NCBI GenBank assembly: GCA_016463045.1
Contig: JAEMSB010000067.1
Span: 2,127 to 12,491 of the forward strand
Direction: 5' to 3'
DNA length: 10,365 nt
DNA from: Niveispirillum sp.
Lineage (GTDB): Bacteria > Pseudomonadota > Alphaproteobacteria > Azospirillales > Azospirillaceae
In this document: positions 1-6,952 of the stretch, one piece after another
Position numbering within the stretch: the first letter of the stretch is position 1
How the letters are laid out: the number at the start of each line of letters is the position of its first letter
Made by a program: the position numbers and the translations under genes
The notes under the pieces: generated by a model
What the model saw: only the letters and a program-made list of their open reading frames with translations
What the model was told of the DNA's origin: nothing
The model's database searches: none

Positions 1-1
1 G

Positions 2-58
2 GTCGGCATGAAGACCGGCTTTATCGAGAAAGGCTGGATCAGGCGTCGCGCCGCGTAA
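2..58 (+). CDS. Possible C-terminal tail of an unidentified protein (5'-truncated by window edge)
   Basis: A frame open from the first bases reads VGMKTGFIEKGWIRRRAA and stops at TAA (56-58). About 15 of its 18 codons end in G or C, as expected for a real gene in this genome, while the two other forward frames do not show this (one meets a stop at once). It would converge on the EamA transporter gene and overlap its last 20 bases. The fragment is too short to assign a family, and chance openness cannot be excluded. Confidence 0.35.
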   Translation, partial: VGMKTGFIEKGWIRRRAA

Positions 59-911
59 GGTTGGACCCCAGTGCGGCCAGACAGATCAAGGCGATAGCCG
101 CCACCGCCGACAGCGACAGCACCTCGTTCAGCAAGAACAGGCCGACAATGGCGGACAGGGCCGGCTCCATCGCCATCATGATGCCGAACAGGGCCGTGGA
201 GACGCGCCGCAGTGCCACGAATTCCAGCGCATAGGGCAGCAGGGTGGACAGCATCGCCACGACCACCACCATCCCCAGCAACTCAGGACTGGCCAGATAG
301 GGACCGGATACAGGCATGCCGACCGGGGCCGTGAACAGGGTGGCGAACAACAGCGCCAGGGCCAGCCCCGTCATCCCCGGAATCTCCCGCCCTGCATGCC
401 GCGACATCAGGATATAGGCGGCCCAGCCCACGGCAGTAACGATGGCGAAGAACAGACCCAGCGGGTCCAGCCGTTCCGCGCCTGCCAGCGGTGTCAACAG
501 CAGCACACCCGCCAGCGCCAGCAGCGGCCAGAGATAATCCACCACCCGCCGGGCCCCGACCATGGCCACGGCCAGCGGCCCCAGAAACTCAATCGCCACC
601 GCCACACCCAGCGGCAGCCGGGCCAGCGCCAGATAGAAGCACGCATTCATGGCGGCCAGCGAGGCCCCCAGTGCCGCCGCCGCCCGCCATTGCGCGCCTG
701 TCAAGTTGCGAAACGAAGGCCGCACGATGGCCAGCATGATGGCGGCGGAGATGGCGTTGCGCAGGAAGGCCAGCGCCAGAATGTCATGCCCTTGCGACAC
801 ATCCTTGGCCAACCCACCGCCCAGCGGCGGCATGGAGACGGACAGGACCAGCAGCAGGGGCGCCAGTATTGTCAGGCGGTCGGCGCGCGCGGGGGGCGCC
901 GTATTGTTCAT
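39..911 (-). CDS. EamA/RhtA-type drug/metabolite (DMT) superfamily transporter
   Basis: This 290-residue inner-membrane protein consists almost entirely of hydrophobic helices. About ten membrane segments can be counted, as two EamA repeats of five (roughly residues 15-140 and 150-285). Seen features are the small-residue-rich helix near residues 80-120 (LARLPLGVAVAIEFLGPLAV) and the second-repeat motif containing ALRRVSTALFGIMMAMEPALSAI, which is typical of the RhtA branch (threonine/homoserine exporter) of the family. Members export amino acids or move small metabolites, and the substrate cannot be read from sequence. The ATG at 911 overlaps the stop of the upstream tenA gene by four bases (ATGA), so the two are probably translationally coupled. 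A G-rich stretch in the last tenA codons can act as ribosome binding site. The coupling makes a thiamine-related pyrimidine a plausible cargo, but this is inference; amino-acid efflux is the alternative. Confidence 0.88.
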   Translation of the reverse strand: MNNTAPPARADRLTILAPLLLVLSVSMPPLGGGLAKDVSQGHDILALAFLRNAISAAIMLAIVRPSFRNLTGAQWRAAAALGASLAAMNACFYLALARLPLGVAVAIEFLGPLAVAMVGARRVVDYLWPLLALAGVLLLTPLAGAERLDPLGLFFAIVTAVGWAAYILMSRHAGREIPGMTGLALALLFATLFTAPVGMPVSGPYLASPELLGMVVVVAMLSTLLPYALEFVALRRVSTALFGIMMAMEPALSAIVGLFLLNEVLSLSAVAAIALICLAALGSNLTRRDA

Positions 912-1615
912 GGCAGCAGCCCCAGCCCCATGTCCCAGAACCCGGCCTCCAACCGGCTGGCGGCATCAAAGCTGCGGGTCAGATCATTGAACCGGGCCTC
1001 ACCCCCGCGTGTGGCCGACAGTCGATCCAGGAGATCCACCTGTGCCGCCGCCACGGAACGGTATTCGGGGTCGGCATACATGGCGATCCAGTCGCCATAG
1101 GGATTGCCATCCAGCTTCGTTGCCGGATCGGCCAGCAGGTTGGCCGCAATCTCAGCATAGCCGATGATACAGGGGGCCAGCGCTACATGCAGGTCCAGCA
1201 GATCACCGGCCAGCCCGCGTTCCAGCACGAAGCGCGTATAGGCCAGCGTGCCTTGCGCCTCGGGTGCGGCCTGCATCGCGGCCTCATCCAGGCCCCAGCC
1301 GGCACAATATTTGACATGCAAGCCCATTTCCAGATCCAGGATCGCCGCCATTGACCGTGCCGCCGCCCGCATATCGGCCAGATTGTCGGCCTTGAAAGCG
1401 GCCAGCGCATAGGCGCGGGCGAAATGGATAAGGAACAGGTAATCCTGGATCAGGTAATGCCGGAAGCAGGCCTCAGGCAAGGTACTGTCGCCCATGCCCG
1501 CCACGAACGGGTGGCGGACATAACGGTTCCAGGCGGGGCGCGTGGCCCCGCGCAACCGGTCGAACAGGCCGCCCGGCGTGGCGAGGTCCGGCAAGGTCTG
1601 ACGGATCAGCGCCAT
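908..1615 (-). CDS. tenA: TenA family protein: aminopyrimidine aminohydrolase / thiaminase II
   Basis: This 235-residue all-helical, cytosolic TenA/PQQC-fold protein has the usual family length. TenA enzymes hydrolyse 4-amino-5-aminomethyl-2-methylpyrimidine, a thiamine breakdown product, to HMP for re-use in thiamine synthesis, and can cleave thiamine itself. Visible active-site positions are the F-x-x-Y-x-x-QD-x-x-FL segment (residues 51-61, Asp58), the ALAPCIIGYAEI motif with nucleophile Cys149 and Tyr153, Tyr180 in NPYGDWIAMY, and the C-terminal acid Glu223 in LEAGFWDMG. This is therefore the cysteine-containing TenA_C class, with all key residues present. The ATG lies 12 bases after the ferredoxin stop, with only a weak Shine-Dalgarno, and the stop overlaps the transporter start. 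It is the middle gene of an apparent ferredoxin-tenA-transporter operon. No other thiamine genes or thiamine riboswitch are visible here. Confidence 0.92.
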   Translation of the reverse strand: MALIRQTLPDLATPGGLFDRLRGATRPAWNRYVRHPFVAGMGDSTLPEACFRHYLIQDYLFLIHFARAYALAAFKADNLADMRAAARSMAAILDLEMGLHVKYCAGWGLDEAAMQAAPEAQGTLAYTRFVLERGLAGDLLDLHVALAPCIIGYAEIAANLLADPATKLDGNPYGDWIAMYADPEYRSVAAAQVDLLDRLSATRGGEARFNDLTRSFDAASRLEAGFWDMGLGLLP

Positions 1616-1627
1616 GACGTTTCTATC

Positions 1628-1942
1628 TTACTTTGCGCCGGGTAGCTTGACCGTCAGCCCGTCCAGTTCCGGGGTGATGCGGATCTGGCAGCCCAGGCGG
1701 GAGGTCTTGGTCAGGCCGAAGGCCAGATCCAGCATATCCTCTTCATCTTCCTGCGCGTCGGGCAGCAGGTCGTACCATTCCGGTGCGACCACGACATGGC
1801 AGGTGGAACAGGCCAGCGAGCCCTCGCAGGCGCCTTCCAGGTCGATATCGTGGCGGCGGGCCACTTCCAGGATCGACAGGCCCAGGGGGGCATCCACCTC
1901 GCGGCGGGTGCCGTCGGTTTCAATGAACACCATCTTCGGCAT
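1628..1942 (-). CDS. [2Fe-2S] ferredoxin, adrenodoxin/ISC type
   Basis: This 104-residue electron-transfer protein carries the plant/adrenodoxin-type cluster motif: Cys39, Cys45 and Cys48 (C-x5-C-x2-C, within EGACEGSLACSTCHVVV) and Cys85 in SRLGCQIRI. The acidic stretch after residue 60 (DAQEDEEDMLD) is the partner-docking surface known for adrenodoxin-like ferredoxins. Relatives serve iron-sulfur cluster assembly (Fdx), P450s or other oxygenases. The frame stays open upstream to 2119, overlapping the end of secA, but the chosen ATG at 1942 begins the family's usual N-terminus (MPKMVFIETDG). It also has a GGGAG ten bases upstream on the minus strand, and the upstream extension is Pro/Ser/Gly-rich with no family match. 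It heads a compact run with tenA and the transporter. No isc or suf genes are adjacent, so its partner is unknown. Confidence 0.93.
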   Translation of the reverse strand: MPKMVFIETDGTRREVDAPLGLSILEVARRHDIDLEGACEGSLACSTCHVVVAPEWYDLLPDAQEDEEDMLDLAFGLTKTSRLGCQIRITPELDGLTVKLPGAK

Positions 1943-2057
1943 GACGCCACAACTCCCGATACTGAATGAACCGCCCTGGTTATGAGGCGGCGCTGTTAGG
2001 ACGGATTTGCCGGTACGGCCAAGGGCCGGCGGCAGGTTGGTTTGTTGGATGCCGCCC

Positions 2058-4811
2058 TTAACCGGCGGCACCGTGGCAATGCTTGAACTTCTTGCCGCTG
2101 CCGCAGGGGCAGGGGGCATTGCGCGGGGTGTTCACCCAGGCTTCGCCATCGGTCAGGTCGGTTTCCTGCGCCACCGGCAAGGCGGCGGCACCCATGCCGA
2201 AATTCGGGATGGAGGCGCGGCGCACCATGCCTTCGGGCAGGGGGGCATCGGCGGGCGGCAGGCCGGCCAAGGCCGGGTCGTAGCGGGTTTCCTGGCCGAA
2301 TTCCGGCATGGGCATCGGCATCGGCTCCGGCTCGTTGACGCGGACCTGGATCAGCATCAGCATCTGGGTCACCTGCTCGCGCAGATTATCCAGCAGGCCG
2401 GAGAACAGCTCGAACGCTTCCTTCTTATACTCGTTCAGCGGGTCGCGCTGCGCATAGGCGCGCAGATTGATGCCCTGGCGCAGATGGTCAAGCGAGAGCA
2501 GATGATCCTTCCAGACCTGATCCAGGATCTGGAGCAGCAGGCTCTTCTCGATATTGCGCAGCAGCTCGGCACCATAGGCGGCTTCCTTCTCCGCCATCTT
2601 GTCGTCGGCGAATTTCAGAAGACGCTCGCTGATTTCCTCATCCGCGATGCCTTCCTCCTTGGCCCATTCCCGGACCGGCAGGTCGGCGCCCAGCAGACGC
2701 AGGCATTCCTCATGCAGCAGATTGACGTTCCACTGCTCGGCATAGGCGTTTTCCGGGATCGCGCGGCGCACCATATCGGTGATCACTTCATGGCGCATGG
2801 ACGTGACCATTTCCTGGACGTCCTCGGCCTCCATGATCTCCTTGCGCTGTTCATAAATGACCTTACGCTGGTCATTCATGACATTGTCGTACTTCAGCAG
2901 ATTCTTGCGGATTTCGAAGTTATGGGCTTCGACGCGCTGCTGCGCCTTTTCCAGGGCCTTGTTGATCCAGGGATGGATGATCGCCTCACCCTCCTGCAGG
3001 CCCAGCTTCTGGAGCATGCCGTCCAGACGCTGGCTGCCGAAGATGCGCATCAGGTCATCATCCAGCGACAGGAAGAATTTCGACGCACCCGGATCGCCCT
3101 GACGGCCCGAACGGCCACGGAGCTGGTTATCGATACGGCGGCTCTCATGGCGCTCGGTACCGACAACATACAGGCCGCCAGCCTTCAGCACCACTTCGCG
3201 GGCGGCTGCGATCTCGTCGCGGATGGTCTGGATGCGGCGGTTGCGCTCCTCGCCTTCGGGCACGTCGGCCAGTTCGAACTCCACCCGCATCTCGAAATTG
3301 CCACCCAACTGGATGTCGGTGCCGCGACCGGCCATGTTGGTGGCGATCGTTACGGCACCGGGACGACCCGCCTGCGAAACGATATAGGCTTCCTGCTCGT
3401 GATAGCGGGCGTTCAGCACATTATGCGGGATGCCCTTCTTCTTCAGCAGGGCCGCCAGCGTTTCTGATTTCTCAATCGAAACGGTACCGACCAGCATGGG
3501 CTGCTGGCGCGCGCGGCATTCCTCGACCAGCTTGACAATGGCCTCGTACTTTTCCTGCGCCGTGCGATAGACCTCGTCATCCTGGTCCTTGCGGGCCACG
3601 GGCAGGTTGGTGGGGATATCCACCACGTCCAGACCATAGATTTCCGCGAATTCGGCCGCCTCGGTCATGGCCGTGCCGGTCATGCCGGCCAGCTTGGGAT
3701 AGAGGCGGAAATAATTCTGGAAGGTGATGCTGGCCAGCGTCTGGTTCTCGCGCTGGATCGACACGCCTTCTTTGGCTTCCAGCGCCTGATGAAGGCCTTC
3801 GGAATAGCGGCGGCCTTCCATCATGCGGCCCGTGAACTCGTCGATGATGACGACCTTGTCGTCCTTGACGATGTAATCCACGTCGCGCGTGAACAGCTGG
3901 TGGGCCTTCAGCGCCTGGTTCATGTGATGGACCAGGGAGATATTGTGGATGTCGTAGAGGTCGCCGGTCTTCAGCAGCTCCATGTCCTTCAGAATCTGGG
4001 CCACCTTCTCGGTGCCCGACTCGGTCATGGAGACGGCCTTCGCCTTCTCGTCCTTCTCGAAATCGCCTTCGCCGATATGCGCCATCACCTTGTTGATGGC
4101 GATATACAGTTCAGAACCATCGGTGGACGGGCCGGAGATGATCAGCGGCGTGCGCGCCTCATCCACCAGGATGCTGTCCACTTCGTCGACGATGGCGTAG
4201 TTGAAGGGCCGCTGCACCATGTCGGTCAGGCGGTACTTCATATTATCGCGCAGATAATCGAAGCCGAATTCGTTGTTGGTGCCATAGGTGATGTCGCAGG
4301 CATAGGCGGCGCGCCGTTCCTCGTCATCCAGCCCATGCACAATGACGCCCGTCGTCAGGCCCAGAAAGCTGTACAGCCTGCCCATATGCGTGGCGTCGCG
4401 GCGGGCCAGATAGTCGTTCACGGTGACGACATGCACGCCCTTGCCCTGCAACGCGTTCAGATAGACTGCCAGGGTACCGACCAGGGTCTTGCCTTCACCG
4501 GTACGCATTTCGGCGATCTTGCCGGAATGCAGCACCATGCCGCCGATCATCTGTACGTCGAAATGCCGCATGCCCATGACGCGCTTGGACGCTTCGCGCA
4601 CGGTCGCAAAGGCATCGGGCAGAATGGCGTCCAGCGTCTCGCCCTTTTCCAGCCGGTCGCGCAGCCAGTCGGTGCGCATCTGCAGCTCGGCGTCGGACAG
4701 GCCGGACAACTTCGGCTCCAACGCGTTGATGGCTTCCACCCGCTTGCGCAGACCCTTGACCACCCGCTCATTGGCGCTGCCGAACAGCTTGCGGGCGATG
4801 GAACCGAACAT
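2058..4811 (-). CDS. secA: Preprotein translocase ATPase SecA
   Basis: This 917-residue motor drives unfolded preproteins through SecYEG by ATP hydrolysis, cycling between cytosol and inner membrane. Landmarks in order are: DEAD-motor Walker A MRTGEGKT (102-109, Lys108); Walker B DEVDSILVDEAR (209-220), followed by TPLIISG at the start of the preprotein cross-linking region; NBD2 motifs TNMAGRGTDIQLGGN (491-505) and QLRGRSGRQGDPG (563-575, arginine finger region); a charged variable insert between them (about 506-546); the helical scaffold/wing region (about 610-830); a Met/Pro-rich linker (EPEPMPMPMPEFG); and the C-terminal zinc motif CPCGSGKKFKHCH (Cys901, Cys903, Cys912, His913), which binds SecB and phospholipid. 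All key residues are intact and length is normal. The ATG at 4811 gives the canonical N-terminus and has a GGAG seven bases upstream. It is divergent from an exported parvulin gene. Confidence 0.99.
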   Translation of the reverse strand: MFGSIARKLFGSANERVVKGLRKRVEAINALEPKLSGLSDAELQMRTDWLRDRLEKGETLDAILPDAFATVREASKRVMGMRHFDVQMIGGMVLHSGKIAEMRTGEGKTLVGTLAVYLNALQGKGVHVVTVNDYLARRDATHMGRLYSFLGLTTGVIVHGLDDEERRAAYACDITYGTNNEFGFDYLRDNMKYRLTDMVQRPFNYAIVDEVDSILVDEARTPLIISGPSTDGSELYIAINKVMAHIGEGDFEKDEKAKAVSMTESGTEKVAQILKDMELLKTGDLYDIHNISLVHHMNQALKAHQLFTRDVDYIVKDDKVVIIDEFTGRMMEGRRYSEGLHQALEAKEGVSIQRENQTLASITFQNYFRLYPKLAGMTGTAMTEAAEFAEIYGLDVVDIPTNLPVARKDQDDEVYRTAQEKYEAIVKLVEECRARQQPMLVGTVSIEKSETLAALLKKKGIPHNVLNARYHEQEAYIVSQAGRPGAVTIATNMAGRGTDIQLGGNFEMRVEFELADVPEGEERNRRIQTIRDEIAAAREVVLKAGGLYVVGTERHESRRIDNQLRGRSGRQGDPGASKFFLSLDDDLMRIFGSQRLDGMLQKLGLQEGEAIIHPWINKALEKAQQRVEAHNFEIRKNLLKYDNVMNDQRKVIYEQRKEIMEAEDVQEMVTSMRHEVITDMVRRAIPENAYAEQWNVNLLHEECLRLLGADLPVREWAKEEGIADEEISERLLKFADDKMAEKEAAYGAELLRNIEKSLLLQILDQVWKDHLLSLDHLRQGINLRAYAQRDPLNEYKKEAFELFSGLLDNLREQVTQMLMLIQVRVNEPEPMPMPMPEFGQETRYDPALAGLPPADAPLPEGMVRRASIPNFGMGAAALPVAQETDLTDGEAWVNTPRNAPCPCGSGKKFKHCHGAAG

Positions 4812-4818
4812 AGAGGCA

Positions 4819-4822
4819 CTCC
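4819..4822 (-). promoter_or_regulatory. Ribosome binding site of secA
   Basis: GGAG on the minus strand lies seven bases before the ATG at 4811. This fixes the secA start, which also matches the family N-terminus. Confidence 0.7.
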
Positions 4823-4863
4823 AGAAAAGGAACAGGCGCGAAGGACACCGGACATGACGATAT

Positions 4864-4891
4864 CCCGGTCACGGGCCGTATGGCCGCCGGG
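4864..4891 (-). repeat. Nested inverted repeat in the secA leader
   Basis: CCCGG (4864-4868) can pair with CCGGG (4887-4891), enclosing GGCC-GTAT-GGCC (4874-4885). A competing small hairpin, CCCG-GTCA-CGGG (4864-4875), uses the same left arm. These would be alternative structures in the secA mRNA leader if transcription starts near 4930. No U-run follows, so it is not an obvious terminator. Confidence 0.35.
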
Positions 4892-4936
4892 AAGGTTTTG
4901 TACCGGAACAGGCCTCGCCCATTCCAGCGCCCGTCA

Positions 4937-4965
4937 CAGATAAGACCGCGCATCGCATCGGTCAA
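4937..4965 (-). promoter_or_regulatory. Candidate secA promoter
   Basis: Read on the minus strand, TTGACC (4960-4965, 5 of 6 to the consensus -35) is followed after exactly 17 bases by TATCTG (4937-4942), a modest -10 that keeps the leading TA. Transcription would start near 4930, giving a leader of about 120 bases. The call is motif-based only. Confidence 0.4.
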
Positions 4966-5144
4966 TGCGGCAATGCCACATCAACGCGCCTTTCCGGGGC
5001 GTTGCAGCCATGAAATGGCCACGCGGATGGGGTCTGTACTGGCCTTAAGACCATGCGCGTGGCCCCTTGCCTGCCCATGGCCTGTCATGCTTTATGCCGG
5101 TGCGGTCTGCTGGGGATGTTCCCGCCGACCGACCAGATTGTTTC

Positions 5145-5150
5145 GAGGGA
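5145..5150 (+). promoter_or_regulatory. Ribosome binding site of the parvulin gene
   Basis: GAGGGA lies ten bases before the ATG at 5161. Together with the signal peptide it decides this start over the longer frame from 5053. Confidence 0.65.
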
Positions 5151-5160
5151 ACCCCCACAG

Positions 5161-6090
5161 ATGTCGTTCAAGACCATGCGTGCCGCTCTGGTTGTCGCCG
5201 CCCTCGGGTCGGTCGCTGCCGTTGCCCTTTCTCCGGCCATGGCCCAGGACGCGGCCAAACCCGCCGCACCCGCCGCCAAGCCCGCCGCCGCTGGTTCCGC
5301 CCTGGCTGACGATCCGGTCGTCGCCCGCGCCAACGGCAAGGAGTTCAAGCGTTCCGACGTGATCGCCCTGTTGCAGCAGCTGGACCCGCAGGTGCAGCAG
5401 ATGCCCTTGCAGATGATCTATCCGCAGCTGGTCGATCAGCTGATCCAGGCACAGCTGGTAACCGAGGCTGGCTACAAGGCCAAATTGCAGGACAGCGCCG
5501 ACGTCAAGAAGCGCCTGAAGCAGGCCGAGGAGCAGTTCGTCCAGCAGGCCTGGCTGAAGGCCGAGATCGACAAGAAGATGAGCCCTGAGAAGATCAAGGC
5601 CGCCTACGACAAGTGGATCAAGGAAAACCCGCCGCAGGACGAAGTGCGCGCCAGCCACATCCTGGTGAAGACCAAGGAAGAGGCTGATGCCATCATCAAG
5701 CAGCTGAAGGGCGGCGCCGACTTTGCCAAGCTGGCGGCTGAGAAGGGCACCGACGGGACCAAGGACCGTGGTGGCGACCTGGATTATTTCACCAAGGACC
5801 GCATGGTGCCGGAGTTTGCCAACGCCGCCTTCGCCATGAAGGTGGGTGATGTCAGCCAGGCCCCGGTGCAGACCGAGTTCGGCTTCCATGTCATCAAGCT
5901 GACCGACAAGCGCAAGCAGGTTCCGCCGACGCTGGACCAGGCCACGCCGCAGCTGCGCCAGATGGTGGCCCAGGAGATCGCCGAGGACGTGGTGAAGGGT
6001 CTGGAGAAGACCGCCAAGGTTGAGAAGTTCAACATTGACGGCTCGCCCATGCCTGCCGCCCCGGCTGCCCCGGCGCCGCAGAAGAAGTAA
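5161..6090 (+). CDS. Exported parvulin-type peptidyl-prolyl cis-trans isomerase (SurA/PrsA-like foldase)
   Basis: This 309-residue periplasmic protein has a Sec signal peptide: basic start MSFKTMR, hydrophobic core to about residue 24, and cleavage after AMA (28) before QDAAKP. An Ala/Pro/Lys-rich linker (about 29-48) leads to a charged helical chaperone-like region (about 50-155). A PpiC/rotamase domain (about 160-252) follows, starting EVRASHILVKTKEEAD and ending GFHVIKLTDKR, with the conserved His166 and His243. The C-terminus is again Ala/Pro-rich. Parvulins of this build isomerise prolyl bonds and assist folding of exported and outer-membrane proteins. The frame is open for 36 codons upstream (to 5053), but the ATG at 5161 is preferred: it begins a perfect signal peptide and has GAGGGA ten bases upstream. 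Its position back to back with secA fits a role in protein export. A strong hairpin terminator follows. Confidence 0.92.
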   Translation: MSFKTMRAALVVAALGSVAAVALSPAMAQDAAKPAAPAAKPAAAGSALADDPVVARANGKEFKRSDVIALLQQLDPQVQQMPLQMIYPQLVDQLIQAQLVTEAGYKAKLQDSADVKKRLKQAEEQFVQQAWLKAEIDKKMSPEKIKAAYDKWIKENPPQDEVRASHILVKTKEEADAIIKQLKGGADFAKLAAEKGTDGTKDRGGDLDYFTKDRMVPEFANAAFAMKVGDVSQAPVQTEFGFHVIKLTDKRKQVPPTLDQATPQLRQMVAQEIAEDVVKGLEKTAKVEKFNIDGSPMPAAPAAPAPQKK

Positions 6091-6114
6091 GCAGGGGTCA
6101 GACCCAGCCGTGGG

Positions 6115-6145
6115 AAGGGCCGCCGGGGCAACCCGGCGGCCCTTT
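6115..6145 (+). terminator. Rho-independent terminator after the parvulin gene
   Basis: GGGCCGCCGGG (6117-6127) pairs perfectly with CCCGGCGGCCC (6132-6142) around a GCAA tetraloop. The flanking AA and TT extend the stem to 13 bp. Only three T residues follow, so the U-tract is short, but the hairpin is very stable and sits 25 bases after the stop codon. Confidence 0.8.
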
Positions 6146-6282
6146 GCCGTTCCAGCGCCGGATTTGACCTACGACCTTGGTAGATGCGGCGGAAATGCAC
6201 AGGGGGTCATCCTTCCGCAAACTTCATTTCGCACGTGCACTCGGCTAGGATCGCGCCGGTAATTCACTCTGTTCAGTTGCCA

Positions 6283-6288
6283 AGAAGG
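6283..6288 (+). promoter_or_regulatory. Ribosome binding site of ppa
   Basis: AGAAGG lies eight bases before the ATG at 6297, in good position to set that start. Confidence 0.6.
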
Positions 6289-6296
6289 CCGTAACC

Positions 6297-6830
6297 ATGG
6301 ACATCACCAAGATCCCCGTCGGCAAGAACGCGCCCTGGGACATCAACGTCGTCATCGAGATCCCGCAGGGCGGCCAGCCCGTTAAGTACGAGCTGGACAA
6401 GGATAGCGGCGCGCTCTACGTCGACCGTTTCCTGCACACGGCGATGTTCTATCCGGCCAATTACGGCTTCGTCCCGCACACGCTGGCGCTGGATGGCGAT
6501 CCGATCGACGTGATGGTGGTGGGTACGACCCCCGTGGTCCCCGGCGTCGTCCTGCGCTCCCGCCCCATCGGCGTGCTGATTATGGAAGATGATGCGGGCA
6601 TGGATGAGAAGATCCTGGCCGTGCCGGTGGACAAGCTGCATCCGTTCTACAAGGACATCACCAGTTACCGTCAGCTGCCGCAGATCCTGGTCGAGCAGAT
6701 CGCCCACTTCTTCGAGCACTATAAGGACCTGGAACATGGCAAGTGGGTCCGCATCGTCCGCTGGGACGAGGCGGATGTCGCCGCCAAGCTGATCCAGGAA
6801 AGCATTGAGCGGGCTGCCGCGCAGGGTTGA
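6297..6830 (+). CDS. ppa: Inorganic pyrophosphatase, family I
   Basis: This 177-residue cytosolic Mg-dependent enzyme hydrolyses pyrophosphate to two phosphates, pulling biosynthetic reactions forward. The family signature is complete: DGDPIDVMVV with metal-binding Asp66, Asp68 and Asp71 (E. coli 65, 67, 70), Asp98/Asp99 and Asp103 in MEDDAGMDEKI, Lys30, Arg44 and the YPANYGFVP segment (52-60). Length matches bacterial hexameric enzymes (E. coli 176 including the initiator Met). The gene stands alone between two strong terminators, so it should have its own promoter in 6146-6280. A TAGGAT at 6246-6251 is a possible -10, but its -35 (TTCATT, 6223-6228) is poor. Nothing is missing or unusual in the protein. 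Confidence 0.98.
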   Translation: MDITKIPVGKNAPWDINVVIEIPQGGQPVKYELDKDSGALYVDRFLHTAMFYPANYGFVPHTLALDGDPIDVMVVGTTPVVPGVVLRSRPIGVLIMEDDAGMDEKILAVPVDKLHPFYKDITSYRQLPQILVEQIAHFFEHYKDLEHGKWVRIVRWDEADVAAKLIQESIERAAAQG

Positions 6831-6850
6831 TGCAAAACTGTGTCGGTTTG

Positions 6851-6888
6851 AAAAAGGCCACGCCGGCATAAACCGGCGTGGCCTTTTT
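6851..6888 (+). terminator. Rho-independent terminator after ppa (symmetrical)
   Basis: AAAAAGGCCACGCCGG (6851-6866) is a perfect 16-bp complement of CCGGCGTGGCCTTTTT (6873-6888) around the loop CATAAA. It ends in five T on the plus strand and, because of the leading A run, also in five T on the minus strand, so it could work in both directions. It starts 20 bases after the ppa stop. Confidence 0.95.
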
Positions 6889-6952
6889 GTTGCCGTTCTG
6901 TCCGCAATGCCAGCATGGTTGGGTTTCCATACGGAACAAAGGGGGGCATAGG

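Larger units (their letters stand above)
4812..5160. other. Divergent intergenic region between secA and the parvulin gene
   Basis: These 349 bases carry no convincing gene. They must contain promoters for both flanking genes. On the minus strand there is a sigma70-like candidate for secA (4937-4965) and a leader of about 120 bases with GC-rich inverted repeats (4864-4891). On the plus strand I see a clear Shine-Dalgarno for the parvulin gene at 5145-5150 but no persuasive -35/-10 pair. Open frames here run into the flanking genes and look like high-GC shadows. Confidence 0.7.

Noticed and set aside
2051..2069. GCCGCC/GGCGGC hairpin at the secA stop codon, considered as a terminator
   Set aside because: The stem is only six base pairs, it includes the stop codon and no T-run follows on the minus strand.
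1943..2119. 59-residue N-terminal extension of the ferredoxin
   Set aside because: It overlaps the secA 3' end, has no family counterpart, and the internal ATG at 1942 has a Shine-Dalgarno and the canonical N-terminus.
2007..3467. Plus-strand open frame of 486 codons antisense to secA (also a 384-codon one at 3789-4943)
   Set aside because: Both lie opposite a certain secA. Their His/Gln/Leu-rich, motif-free translations are the usual mirror of a high-GC coding strand.
4768..4965. 65-codon minus-strand frame in the secA leader, considered as a SecM-like arrest peptide
   Set aside because: Its start codon coincides with the putative -35 box, no arrest motif is recognisable, and most of it overlaps secA in another frame.
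5067..5098. TTGCCT ... TATGCC as a promoter for the parvulin gene
   Set aside because: The spacing of 20 bases and a poor -10 make it unconvincing.
5053..5160. 36-residue N-terminal extension of the parvulin
   Set aside because: The downstream ATG at 5161 starts a textbook signal peptide and has its own ribosome binding site; the extension would bury it.
6231..6238. Perfect palindrome GCACGTGC upstream of ppa
   Set aside because: Eight bases of palindrome in GC-rich DNA can occur by chance, and no second copy or regulator context supports an operator.
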